A stretch of 60,188 nt of DNA, taken from positions 1-60,188 of the forward strand of contig CANPGB010000019.1 in assembly GCA_947573485.1 (NCBI GenBank), written 5' to 3'. Each line of letters begins with the position of its first letter. Position 1 is the first letter of the stretch. Source of the stretch: an uncultured Porphyromonadaceae bacterium (lineage in GTDB: Bacteria; Bacteroidota; Bacteroidia; Bacteroidales; Muribaculaceae). The notes under the pieces are model-generated. The model saw only the letters and a list, made by a program, of their open reading frames with translations. It did not search any database and had not been told where the DNA came from. The position numbers and the translations under genes are program-made. Positions 35,733 through 44,140 of the stretch are shown here, piece after piece.

Positions 35733-37859
35733 ATGTCCGAAATAGAACAACGCGCCCTAAGTTTGCTCAGCCGCTTCTACGGCTACCGCTCATTCCGCCC
35801 CGGCCAACTCGAGACAATCGAAGCCCTCGCCTCAGGGCGCGACGCCGTTGTGCTCCTCCCCACGGGCGGCGGCAAATCGCTGTGCTTCCAGATTCCGGCC
35901 CTGCTTTCGGAGCGCGGCGTTGCCGTTGTCGTCTCGCCCCTTATCGCCCTTATGCAGGACCAGACACAGGCTTTGGTGGCAAACGGAATCCCGGCGGCGG
36001 CGATACATTCAAATCAGGACGAGGGTTACAACCGCTCGGTGCTCGACGCCGCTTTTGCCGGAAAAATCAAGTTGCTATACACCTCGCCCGAACGCTTGCT
36101 AATGGAGTTGGAGCACTGGAAACATCTCAACATAAGCCTGTTTGCAATCGACGAGGCGCACTGCATATCGCAATGGGGGCACGACTTCCGACCCGACTAC
36201 ACCCAGCTCTCGCGCATCAAAGAAGAGTTCCCCTCGGTGCCGGTGATAGCCCTAACGGCCACCGCCGACAAGCTCACCCGCGACGACATCATCACGCAGC
36301 TCAGGCTCCGCGACCCTTTCTGCCTCCTGGGCTCCTTCGACCGCCCCAACATATCGCTCCGCGCCTACAGTAACCCGGGCATGAAAGCGCGCATGCAGTT
36401 CATTGCCAACCTCGCCCGTAAATATCCCCAGGACTCGGGAATCGCCTACTGCATATCGCGCGACGGCGCCGAGAAAACCTGCGCCGCACTCTCGGCCATG
36501 GGTCTGCGCGCGGTGTGCTACCACGCGGGCATGAGCGCCGATGCACGCAACCGCTCGATGCGCGCCTTCCTCGACGGCTCGGCGCAGGTAGTATGCGCCA
36601 CCGTAGCCTTCGGCATGGGCATCGACAAGAGCAACATACGCTGGGTGGTGCACAACAATATGCCGGGCAATATCGAGAGCTATTATCAGGAGATTGGCCG
36701 CGCAGGGCGCGACGGCCTCCCCGCCGAGGCCGTGCTCTTCTACTCGTATTCCGATGTTATAATGCAGCGCAAATTCGCCGAGGAATCCGGCCGCCAAGGC
36801 CTCAACATCGAGAAACTCGGCCGCATGCAGGCCTACGCCGAAGCCCGTGTGTGCCGCCGCCGCATACTTCTGAGCTACTTCAGCGAGGAGCGTGCCGCCG
36901 ACTGCGGCAACTGCGACATATGCCGCAACCCGCCCTCGCGCTTCGATGGCACGATTTTGGCGCAGAAAGCTCTCAGCGCCGTTATGCGCACAGGTGGCAC
37001 CAACATTGGCGTTTTCACCCTCATAAACATACTGCGCGGTGCCCGCCGCTCCGACATTGTACGCGCCGGATACCACACCATACGCACCTTCGGAGCAGGC
37101 ATAGACCTCCGCCAGGAAGAATGGACCGACTACATAGGCCAGATGATTCAGCTCGGAGTATTCGAGATAGCATACGACGACGCCAATCACCTACGAGTTA
37201 CGCCCTTGGGCATGCGCATACTCAAAGGCGAGGAGAAGCTAACCCTCTCTACCTACGTACCCGCGCAGCAGGGAGCCAAGGGCCGTAAGAGAGCCGTGGA
37301 AAGCGGCCCCGAAATTTCGGCCGACCCCGTTCAGCAGCTCTTCGGTCAGCTCAAAGCCGTGCGCACCGACGTCGCTCGCAAGGAGGGTCTTCTGCCCTAC
37401 CTCGTGTTCAGCGACGCTACCCTCCTCGACATGGCACGCCAACGCCCCGCCGACATCGACGAGCTCCTGCAGGTGAGTGGCGTAGGCGAGAAGAAAGCCG
37501 TGCGCTTCGGCAAATATTTCATTGCCGCCGTGCGCAAGTTCGAGGGCCTCACAGCACGACAGGATACGGGAGCGAGTCTCCGCGAGACTCTCGTACTCTT
37601 CAACGCAGGAGTGAGCCCCTCCGAAATCGCCGAGATAAAAAAGATAAAGCTCTCCACAGTGCACTCGCATCTGGCAAACCTCATTGCCGAAGGCATGATA
37701 ACAACCTACGGCACCCTCATCTCACGCAAGGAATATGAGACCATCGTCGCAGCCATGCAGGCCGACCGCGCCAAAGCATACGAGACCCTCTCCGAGACTT
37801 TCTCGCGCGGCATAATCGACATCGCCCTTGCCATTGCCCGCGTAAAAGGTGTGCTGTAA
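35733..37859 (+). CDS. recQ: RecQ DNA helicase with HRDC and helix-turn-helix tail
   Basis: The 708-residue helicase has LLPTGGGKSLCFQ, IDEAHCISQWGHDFRPDY, TATAD and QEIGRAGRDG, then a Cys4 zinc site (CRRRILLSYF, CGNCDIC). RQC is near 400-510 and an HRDC domain near 530-605 (GLLPYLVFSDATLLDMA). The last 90 residues form an HTH_40-type domain (AGVSPSEIAEIKKIKLSTVHSHL). This is the full-length RecQ architecture of Bacteroidota, longer than E. coli RecQ (about 609). It is transcribed alone, divergent from the beta-lactamase gene. Confidence 0.94.
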   Translation: MSEIEQRALSLLSRFYGYRSFRPGQLETIEALASGRDAVVLLPTGGGKSLCFQIPALLSERGVAVVVSPLIALMQDQTQALVANGIPAAAIHSNQDEGYNRSVLDAAFAGKIKLLYTSPERLLMELEHWKHLNISLFAIDEAHCISQWGHDFRPDYTQLSRIKEEFPSVPVIALTATADKLTRDDIITQLRLRDPFCLLGSFDRPNISLRAYSNPGMKARMQFIANLARKYPQDSGIAYCISRDGAEKTCAALSAMGLRAVCYHAGMSADARNRSMRAFLDGSAQVVCATVAFGMGIDKSNIRWVVHNNMPGNIESYYQEIGRAGRDGLPAEAVLFYSYSDVIMQRKFAEESGRQGLNIEKLGRMQAYAEARVCRRRILLSYFSEERAADCGNCDICRNPPSRFDGTILAQKALSAVMRTGGTNIGVFTLINILRGARRSDIVRAGYHTIRTFGAGIDLRQEEWTDYIGQMIQLGVFEIAYDDANHLRVTPLGMRILKGEEKLTLSTYVPAQQGAKGRKRAVESGPEISADPVQQLFGQLKAVRTDVARKEGLLPYLVFSDATLLDMARQRPADIDELLQVSGVGEKKAVRFGKYFIAAVRKFEGLTARQDTGASLRETLVLFNAGVSPSEIAEIKKIKLSTVHSHLANLIAEGMITTYGTLISRKEYETIVAAMQADRAKAYETLSETFSRGIIDIALAIARVKGVL

Positions 37860-37878
37860 ACAACCAATCTTCCATTTA

Positions 37879-37910
37879 TTTGTTATTGTAATACAAATGT
37901 ATTAACTTTG
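37879..37910 (+). promoter_or_regulatory. Promoter of the toxin-antitoxin pair
   Basis: TTTG (37879-37882), exactly 20 bases, then TAACTTTG (37903-37910). The antitoxin ATG lies 19 bases further on. Confidence 0.72.
37889..37904. promoter_or_regulatory. Palindromic operator in the toxin-antitoxin promoter
   Basis: Arms TAATACA and TGTATTA flank a two-base centre between the promoter boxes and touch the -7 box. Antitoxins with a ribbon-helix-helix fold bind such sites to repress their own operon, so this is the likely operator. Confidence 0.65.
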
Positions 37911-37928
37911 CACACAAAACAATTTATT

Positions 37929-38180
37929 ATGGATTTAGCAATACAAAAGAAAGCCCAGAGTTTCAGATTACCCGTCGAACTCATCGATCGTCTAAAAATA
38001 TTGGCACGCAAACAAAACAGAAGCCTTAACAATTTTGTGGAATGTGCGCTGCTTGATTTGGCTTACTCTGAGCCAAACAAAGATACTATAGCCGCAATAA
38101 ACGAAGCAAAAGCCGGTGACCTTCAAGGTCCTCTCGATGTATCAAGTGTCGAGGCCATGTATAAATCCATGGGGCTATGA
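37929..38180 (+). CDS. Ribbon-helix-helix antitoxin
   Basis: The 83-residue protein starts at MDLAIQKKAQ; a longer reading from 37908 would begin inside the -7 box. The first 50 residues (AQSFRLPVELIDRLKILARKQ then SLNNFVECALLDLA) fit a ribbon-helix-helix DNA-binding domain. The C-terminal tail (SEPNKD onward) would wrap the toxin. It overlaps the toxin gene by 4 bases (ATGA), the usual antitoxin-first arrangement. It should neutralise the toxin and repress the promoter through the palindrome at 37889-37904. Confidence 0.82.
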   Translation: MDLAIQKKAQSFRLPVELIDRLKILARKQNRSLNNFVECALLDLAYSEPNKDTIAAINEAKAGDLQGPLDVSSVEAMYKSMGL

Positions 38181-38449
38181 AAGTTTTACGCTTCTCAAGC
38201 CAATACAAGAAGGACGTCAAACGCTACCGCAACCAACCAAAAAAAATGGAAAAGGTTGTGGAGATATTGGGCAAACTCAGAGACGGGCTCCCAATTCCTG
38301 AAGAGAATAATCCTCACATGTTGAAAGGGAATTACAAAGGTTGCATGGAGTGCCATATCGAGGGCGACTTTCTGCTCATATGGATTGACGAGACCGAAAA
38401 TCAGATTGGCGTGTTGCGTCTTGGCTCTCACTCCGAATTGTTTGGGTAG
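38177..38449 (+). CDS. RelE/YafQ-family toxin
   Basis: The 90-residue basic protein fits YafQ-type mRNA interferases: HMLKGNYKGCMECHIEGDFLL in the core and RLGSHSELF at the end. The conserved histidines and acidic residue of YafQ (HxLxG, H near the centre, D in GDFLLIW, SHSELF) are present. It probably cuts mRNA on the ribosome. It is translationally coupled to the antitoxin. All catalytic positions seem intact, so the module is likely active. Confidence 0.87.
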   Translation: MKVLRFSSQYKKDVKRYRNQPKKMEKVVEILGKLRDGLPIPEENNPHMLKGNYKGCMECHIEGDFLLIWIDETENQIGVLRLGSHSELFG

Positions 38450-38521
38450 CGGTATCTTCTTTACATTTGGCCTAAAAGATTATAGCCAATTTATTTGCTT
38501 GCTCAACCGGCGCCACGAGGT

Positions 38522-38553
38522 TTTGCCCGTTTGCCCGTTTTTTCGTAATTTTG
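38522..38553 (+). promoter_or_regulatory. Promoter of lepA
   Basis: TTTG (38522-38525), 20 bases, then TAATTTTG (38546-38553). A longer lepA reading from 38551 would start within the -7 box, which fixes the start at 38572. Confidence 0.75.
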
Positions 38554-38571
38554 CATCAAATTTACCCATTG

Positions 38572-40359
38572 ATGAAAAATATCCGCAACTTCTGCATAAT
38601 AGCGCATATCGACCACGGCAAATCGACCCTGGCCGACCGTCTGCTTGAATATACCAACACCGTCTCCGCCAAAGATATGGAGGCTCAGGTGCTCGACGAC
38701 ATGGACCTCGAGCGCGAGCGCGGCATAACTATCAAGAGCCACGCCATACAGATGGACTATGAGCTCAACGGCGAGAAATACGTGCTCAACCTAATCGACA
38801 CCCCGGGGCACGTCGACTTCTCTTACGAGGTATCGCGCTCCATAGCAGCCTGCGAGGGCGCACTGCTCATTGTCGATGCCTCGCAGGGTATTCAGGCTCA
38901 GACTATCTCCAACCTCTACATGGCTATCGACAATAACCTCGAGATTATTCCCGTGGTAAACAAGGTAGACCTCGACTCGGCAAACCCCGAAGAAGTTGAA
39001 GACCAGATTGTGGACCTCCTCGGCTGCAAACACGAGGAGATAATTCGTGCATCGGGCAAAACAGGCATCGGCGTTCCCGAAATACTCCAGGCTATTGTGG
39101 AGCGCATACCCGCCCCCGAAGGCGACCCCTCGGCACCCCTCCAGGCGCTTATCTTCGACTCGGTGTTCAACCCCTTCCGAGGTATCATCGCTTACTACAA
39201 AATCGTAAACGGCACTATCCGCAAAAACGATTTCGTGAAATTCGTGGCCACCGGCAAAGAATACCACGCCGACGAAATAGGCGTGCTCAAACTCGACATG
39301 GCTCCCCGAGCCGAACTCTCGGCTGGCAATGTAGGATACATCATCTCGGGCATAAAATCGAGTAAGGAAGTAAAGGTTGGCGACACCATAACACACGTCG
39401 AGCGCCCCTGCACCGAAGCTATCGACGGCTTCGAGGAGGTAAAACCCATGGTATTCGCCGGCGTTTACCCCATTGAGACCGAAGACTTCGAGAACCTCCG
39501 CACATCGCTCGAGAAACTCCAGCTCAACGACGCCTCGCTCACCTTCACCCCCGAGTCGTCGGCAGCCCTCGGCTTCGGTTTCCGTTGCGGCTTCCTCGGA
39601 CTCCTCCACATGGAGATTATCCAGGAACGCCTCGGCCGTGAGTTCGACATGGACGTCATCACCACTGTGCCCAACGTTAGCTACCGCGTGTACGACAAAC
39701 GCGGAACAATGACCGAGGTACACAACCCCTCGGGCCTCCCCGACCCCACGCTCATCGACCACATCGAAGAGCCCTACATCCGCGCATCGATCATCACCAC
39801 TGCCGACTACATAGGCCCCATTATGACACTCTGCCTGGGCAAGCGAGGCGAGCTCATAAAACAGGAATACATCTCGGGCAACCGCCTCGAACTCACCTTC
39901 GACCTCCCCCTCGGCGAAATCGTAATCGACTTCTACGATAAGCTCAAGAGCATATCCAAGGGCTACGCGTCGTTCGACTACCACATCCACGACTACCGCG
40001 AGAGCAAGCTCGTTAAGCTCGACATCCTGCTCAACGGCGAGAGCGTCGACGCCCTCTCTACCCTCACCCATGCCGACAACGCCGTGACATTCGGCCGCCG
40101 CATGTGCGAGAAGCTCAAAGAGTTAATTCCCCGTCAGCAGTTCGAAATAGCTATCCAGGCAGCTATCGGCGCAAAAATCATTGCCCGCGAAACTATCAAG
40201 GCCGTGCGTAAAGACGTGACCGCCAAATGCTACGGCGGCGACATCTCGCGTAAACGCAAACTCCTCGAAAAGCAGAAGAAAGGCAAAAAGCGCATGAAGC
40301 AAATCGGCCAGGTGGAAGTGCCCCAGAAAGCATTCCTCGCCGTTCTCAAACTCGACTGA
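38572..40359 (+). CDS. lepA: Elongation factor 4 (LepA)
   Basis: The 595-residue translational GTPase starts at [19 protein letters not shown], which contains the G1 motif. [11 protein letters not shown] is G3, [12 protein letters not shown] is G4, and the LepA-specific C-terminal domain ends with [12 protein letters not shown]4 promotes back-translocation on stalled ribosomes. Length equals the family norm. It stands alone behind its own promoter and is followed by a repeat array rather than a clear terminator. Confidence 0.96.
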   Translation: MKNIRNFCIIAHIDHGKSTLADRLLEYTNTVSAKDMEAQVLDDMDLERERGITIKSHAIQMDYELNGEKYVLNLIDTPGHVDFSYEVSRSIAACEGALLIVDASQGIQAQTISNLYMAIDNNLEIIPVVNKVDLDSANPEEVEDQIVDLLGCKHEEIIRASGKTGIGVPEILQAIVERIPAPEGDPSAPLQALIFDSVFNPFRGIIAYYKIVNGTIRKNDFVKFVATGKEYHADEIGVLKLDMAPRAELSAGNVGYIISGIKSSKEVKVGDTITHVERPCTEAIDGFEEVKPMVFAGVYPIETEDFENLRTSLEKLQLNDASLTFTPESSAALGFGFRCGFLGLLHMEIIQERLGREFDMDVITTVPNVSYRVYDKRGTMTEVHNPSGLPDPTLIDHIEEPYIRASIITTADYIGPIMTLCLGKRGELIKQEYISGNRLELTFDLPLGEIVIDFYDKLKSISKGYASFDYHIHDYRESKLVKLDILLNGESVDALSTLTHADNAVTFGRRMCEKLKELIPRQQFEIAIQAAIGAKIIARETIKAVRKDVTAKCYGGDISRKRKLLEKQKKGKKRMKQIGQVEVPQKAFLAVLKLD

Positions 40360-40950
40360 CGCCGAGGCTTCTTACCCGTGCCTTTAGAGCGTGCGAGGGC
40401 AGAAAGCCCGAGCCTCGCGCCGCATAATTTGTTCAAGCACGGTAGCTTCAGCTACCGCATTATCCCTCACCGCCTTTGGTGTTGTGCGAGGGCGGAAAGC
40501 CCGAGCCTCAGGCCACCACTAATCAAGCCCCGGAGGGGCTGCATATGGTTAACCCGGGGTGCATGTCACCCCGGGCACAGCACCTCTTAGTCAAAGCCGC
40601 ACCGAAGGTGCGGTTCCCCTGCGCCCTCGCTCGTGAAGGCTGCTTTGAAGTTGTACGAGGGCGGAAAGCCTGAGCCTCGCGCCGCCACTAATCAAGCCCC
40701 GGAGGGGCTGCATATCGTTAACCCGGGGTGCATGTCACCCCGGGCACAGCACCTCTTAGTCAAAGCCGCACCGGTGGTGCGGTACCACTGCACCCTCGCT
40801 CGTGCAGGCTGCTTTGAAGTTGTGCGAGGGCGGAAAGCCCGAGTTCGGGTTTCCCACGCATCACCACAAAAGGCCGCATGCTATCTTTGCAGCACCACTT
40901 TATCCTTTACCCTCTTGCCTTTTGCCTTAAGGCCGAAGGCCTTCTGCCTT
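40360..40950. other. Repeat-filled intergenic region
   Basis: This 591-base stretch holds the 169-bp tandem repeat and its flanks. Reading frames crossing it have codon use unlike real genes and are discounted. The last 50 bases before the orphan gene contain TTGCCTT-type short repeats and an AAGGCC inverted repeat. Confidence 0.7.
40389..40845 (+). repeat. 169-bp tandem repeat with hairpin-forming segments
   Basis: Two full copies (40481-40649 and 40650-40818) with a third truncated start (40819-40845) and a diverged start at about 40389. Each copy contains several short palindromes, including CCCGGGGTG-CACCCCGGG and CCGCACC-GGTGCGG. Loop bases differ between copies while the stems are kept, which suggests the folded form matters. 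It resembles REP-type elements of Bacteroidales rather than a CRISPR array, since copies abut with no spacers. Confidence 0.8.
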
Positions 40951-41673
40951 ATGCTCACTCCGCTTCCACATAGGCTCCGCCACAGGCGCACCCGCCCCGA
41001 TATCACCGCCGAATTTCAGCGGTGGTACGGTCGCGCACTCCGTTGGTGGGAGCGCAAAGCCATCTACACCCTCGAGCGTCAGCGCCGCGCGGGCCTCACA
41101 ATCCGAGCACAGATCATCGACTGGCCGGGCACCGACACCACACCCGTCCTCACAGCCTATATAAACTGGCTCCTCACTCGCGCCGAGTGGGCTGAGGTAT
41201 CAGTAGTCTCCAAAACCACAAAAGAGGCAAAAGAGATAGCCAAAAGCATAAACCGTAAGCAAGTATTCACAGCCTCACACCGCAACGCCGACCGCCTCCG
41301 AGGCTGCAACTTCCACATTTGCCTCATCCATAATCTCTCAAATAAAGACTGGCGAACAGTCAACTCAGCCCTTGCCCCCGTCATACCCGACTACGGCATG
41401 GGCTGCGCCATTATCTACCACACCGGCAGCGGCACCCGTCGTCCCGAGCTCCCTCCCGCCTTCATTCCGCAGCCCACAATACGCGAGTATAAACAGCTCC
41501 ACCCACACATCCCCTTCGACCACCCCGAGTCAACAGAGGCAGACCCCGACCCGCCCCCAAATAAACCCTCGCTCCTAACTCCTAACCCCTACCTCCTAAC
41601 CCCTAACAGCCCCGTAGTCTTCTACGGGTCTGCGGCAGCTGCCCCGCCCCAATCGCAGCGAAGTGAAGCTTGA
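40951..41673 (+). CDS. Orphan protein of unknown function
   Basis: The gene is drawn from the ATG at 40951, giving 240 residues; upstream in-frame codons to 40633 are translated repeat sequence. The core (residues 10-170) starts DITAEFQRWYGRALRWWERKAIY, and includes a Rossmann-like strand-helix stretch (EVSVVSKTTKEAKEIAKSI). I do not recognise the family. The last 50 residues are Pro-rich and partly encoded by a CTAACCCC-type repeat, so the C-terminus may be eroded. It stands between repeats with no operon partners. Confidence 0.5.
   Translation: MLTPLPHRLRHRRTRPDITAEFQRWYGRALRWWERKAIYTLERQRRAGLTIRAQIIDWPGTDTTPVLTAYINWLLTRAEWAEVSVVSKTTKEAKEIAKSINRKQVFTASHRNADRLRGCNFHICLIHNLSNKDWRTVNSALAPVIPDYGMGCAIIYHTGSGTRRPELPPAFIPQPTIREYKQLHPHIPFDHPESTEADPDPPPNKPSLLTPNPYLLTPNSPVVFYGSAAAAPPQSQRSEA
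41571..41608 (+). repeat. C/A/T tract of CTAACCCC-like units at the orphan gene's 3' end
   Basis: Units CTCCTAA and CCCCTAA repeat here within codons for the tail of the orphan protein. The same unit family fills the leader of the second recQ at 35681-35730. Confidence 0.65.
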
Positions 41674-41700
41674 CATGTTGAAATTAACCACCGCTCAAAA

Positions 41701-41729
41701 ATAAAAAGAGCGCTCCGGGTGGGGCGCTC
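41701..41729 (-). terminator. Terminator of the Spy-like gene
   Basis: The hairpin GAGCGCTCC with complement GGGGCGCTC (41708-41729) is followed by a T-rich stretch on the minus strand, 38 bases after the stop codon. Confidence 0.7.
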
Positions 41730-41767
41730 TCGGGTTATAGAGGTTAGAGGAGAATGAAGCTGAGTTA

Positions 41768-42271
41768 TCAGCTATTTTGTGCAGCCTGGGGCTGTTGTGC
41801 GTTTTTCTGCTGACGTGCGGGACGGTCGCCTTTGTTGGCCTTACGGGGACGGTCGGCGCGTGCGCGGTCGGCATTGAGTTTGCCCATGCGGGGGCCGCCG
41901 CCGTTGATGAACTGGTTTTCGAGGAACTGGACGTACTGCTCGGGGGTGAGGACGGCCTTAACGTCGTTGAGGTAGTTCTGCTTGCGGGCTTTGCTTTCGT
42001 CGCGACGGGCGTCGGCAGCCTGCTTGCGGTCGGTTTTATTCTTTTCGGTATTTGCCTTGCGGAGGTCGTCGAGCTTGGTCTTCTGAGCCTCGGTGAGGTT
42101 GAGCCCTTCGAAGGGGTTGGGAGCCTGGCAGGCGCGCTGCTTGGTAGCGGTCTTGCCACATTTCTGAGTGGTGAGGTTCTGAGTGCAGGTGCTGTTGTTA
42201 TCGGACTGAGCTGCTGCGGGGAGAACTGCTGCCATAGCGAGGAGTGCAATACCTAAAATTTTCTTCTTCAT
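41768..42271 (-). CDS. Spy/CpxP-like periplasmic protein
   Basis: The gene encodes 167 residues from MKKKILGIALLA; longer frames to 42361 lack a signal at their start. A signal peptide (KKKILGIALLAMAAVLPAAA) precedes a helical basic protein with LTEAQKTKLDDLR and LTPEQYVQFLEN, two LTxxQ-type motifs of the Spy/CpxP family. Those proteins are periplasmic chaperones that sense envelope stress. The C-terminus is very rich in Arg, Lys, Gln and Ala, unlike E. coli Spy. It is monocistronic, with its own terminator. Confidence 0.78.
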   Translation of the reverse strand: MKKKILGIALLAMAAVLPAAAQSDNNSTCTQNLTTQKCGKTATKQRACQAPNPFEGLNLTEAQKTKLDDLRKANTEKNKTDRKQAADARRDESKARKQNYLNDVKAVLTPEQYVQFLENQFINGGGPRMGKLNADRARADRPRKANKGDRPARQQKNAQQPQAAQNS

Positions 42272-42438
42272 ATTCAATTGTAGTTTTAGAGGGTTATCTG
42301 TTTTTGTTATCGTTTGTCTTTTTGACAGGAATAACACCGCAGAGTTTAAAAGTACGCACACGATTAACTACATTTTAACCATTTTGCAGGTCAAAACGTA
42401 ATAAATATAAAAAATCTACTGTGTGGATTAAACCTTTG

Positions 42439-43134
42439 CTACAGCAAACCCTCGTCGTGGAAGGAATAATAGGCGTTGTTGCCCACTATAATATGGTCGA
42501 GCACGCGTATGCCGAAGTAGGCTGCCGCATCGACAATCTTTTTGGTGAGGGCTTTATCTTGCGGACTGGCCTCGAGGGCGCCCGAGGGGTGGTTGTGGAA
42601 TATCATCATGGCAGCGGCATTGGCGATGAGTGCCTCGCGCATGATTACTTTGACATCTACGGCAGTGGAAGCGAGGCCACCCTGCCCTGCCTTGAACTCG
42701 CGCAGGGGTTTGAGGTTGCTGCGTAGCATGAGCACCCAAAACTCCTCGTGGTCGAGGTTATAGAGGTGCGGGTGCATGTACTCGAAGGCGGCTTTGGAGG
42801 AAGCCATGCGTGGGTCGTCGAGGCGTACGGCGTCGGCAGCGGCACGCACACCGAGTTCGATACCGGCAAGCAGTGTGAGGGCTTTAGCCGGGCCTATGCC
42901 TTTATGCTGCTTAATAAAATCGCGCGCGGGAGTTCCGGCAATCTTGCTAAGATGGCCGCCGTGGGCAGCGAGAATTTCTTCGCAGAGTGCGAGTACGCCT
43001 TTGCCTTTTATTCCTGTACCGAAAACTATTGCCATGAGTTCGGCGTCGGAGAGCGCGCCCATGCCGTTTGTCAGGGCTTTCTCGCGTGGACGTGCATCGC
43101 CGGGGAGGTCGGCTATGAGTTTAAAGTCGCTCAT
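42439..43134 (-). CDS. radC: RadC-family JAB-domain protein
   Basis: The 231-residue protein has the JAMM/JAB metal motif FHNHPSGALEASPQD and an N-terminal helix-hairpin-helix-like region (HKGIGPAKALTLLAGIELG). It is named DNA-repair protein RadC by family, although the molecular role is uncertain. It is the last gene of the EamA-uvrD-nspC chain, overlapping the glycosyltransferase stop by 14 bases. Confidence 0.93.
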   Translation of the reverse strand: MSDFKLIADLPGDARPREKALTNGMGALSDAELMAIVFGTGIKGKGVLALCEEILAAHGGHLSKIAGTPARDFIKQHKGIGPAKALTLLAGIELGVRAAADAVRLDDPRMASSKAAFEYMHPHLYNLDHEEFWVLMLRSNLKPLREFKAGQGGLASTAVDVKVIMREALIANAAAMMIFHNHPSGALEASPQDKALTKKIVDAAAYFGIRVLDHIIVGNNAYYSFHDEGLL

Positions 43135-44140
43135 TTTTTCCTTTGCGTATGTTGATTTCCTCGTCGATATTACGGCCTCGGCGGAGCAGGATTTTTGTAG
43201 TATAGGCTTTAATAAAACCTATGCCGTAGCCTCCGAGTTGTATGACGGCGGCAGGAAGTGCGAGCAGGGCTATGCGCAGCGAGCGTGTTTTAAGCAATGC
43301 TCCGCAGAAGAGGGCGGCGAAGTAGATGCCGAGAGGCAGAAGCCACCAGGGCGACACGAAAATGCCAAGGAGGATTAGCGCCAGACAGCCAAGCACAAAC
43401 ACCGCCGGGAGCAGGTGCACGGCTTTGAGGGAGCCCGGGTAGAGCAACTGCAGTGTGACGCGCGACATGCCGAAAACATATACCTGTCGGAAAAATTTGC
43501 GGAAGTCGACGCGCCTCTTGTGCCAGACGTAAGCCGGGCGCACGAGGGCTATGGAGAAACCGGCGCGGCGTATGCGGGTGCTCATGTCGATATCCTCGGA
43601 GAACATCTCGCGGAAGCCCCCGACACGCTCGTAGACGGCGCGGCTGAAGCCCATGTTGAAGGTGCGTGGCACAAATTTCTCGAGCTGCACCTTGCCGCCG
43701 CGTATGCCTCCCGTTGTAAGGAAGGCGGTCATGGAGTAGTTTATTGCCTTCTGCACGGGTGAGAAAGACTCGTGGGCGGCATCGGGGCCACCGAAGCAAT
43801 CGACCGGCTGCTTATCCAACTCGGCGGCAATTGTTGCGAAATAGTCGGGCGGAATAACGCAGTCGGAGTCAAAGAAAATAAAATACTCGCCGCGTGCATT
43901 CTCCAGACCGTGATTTCGGGCTATGGAGCGCCCTTCGTTCTCCTTATAGAAATAACGTGCTTCGAGACCGCGCGCCACAGCGCTCTCCACAATATCGCGG
44001 CAGGGCACGGTGGAGCCGTCTTCAACGATTACGAGCTCGAAGTTGCGGGCCGTCTGGGAGAGGAGGCTCTCGCAGAGGTCCGCGACCTCGGCGGGACGGT
44101 TGTAGACGGGCACTATAATGGAGAAACGGGGCTTGCTCAT
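43121..44140 (-). CDS. Membrane-anchored family 2 glycosyltransferase
   Basis: The 339-residue protein has a GT2 domain (FSIIVPVYNRPAEVADLCESL, IVEDGST, FFDSDCVIPPDYF as the DxD region) and two or three C-terminal membrane segments (about 240-310). It resembles bactoprenol-type glucosyl- or mannosyltransferases acting at the inner membrane. It shares one base with the nspC stop (TGATG) and overlaps radC by 14 bases. Substrates are unknown. Confidence 0.87.
   Translation of the reverse strand: MSKPRFSIIVPVYNRPAEVADLCESLLSQTARNFELVIVEDGSTVPCRDIVESAVARGLEARYFYKENEGRSIARNHGLENARGEYFIFFDSDCVIPPDYFATIAAELDKQPVDCFGGPDAAHESFSPVQKAINYSMTAFLTTGGIRGGKVQLEKFVPRTFNMGFSRAVYERVGGFREMFSEDIDMSTRIRRAGFSIALVRPAYVWHKRRVDFRKFFRQVYVFGMSRVTLQLLYPGSLKAVHLLPAVFVLGCLALILLGIFVSPWWLLPLGIYFAALFCGALLKTRSLRIALLALPAAVIQLGGYGIGFIKAYTTKILLRRGRNIDEEINIRKGKNERL

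Noticed and set aside
36252-37190. A 312-codon frame opposite the second recQ
   Set aside because: It is a shadow of the RecQ helicase motifs on the other strand.
40389-40845. CRISPR array
   Set aside because: Copies are 169 bases long and abut without unique spacers; no cas gene is present.
40633-40950. N-terminal extension of the orphan gene
   Set aside because: It is translated tandem-repeat sequence, equally present out of frame in the other copy.
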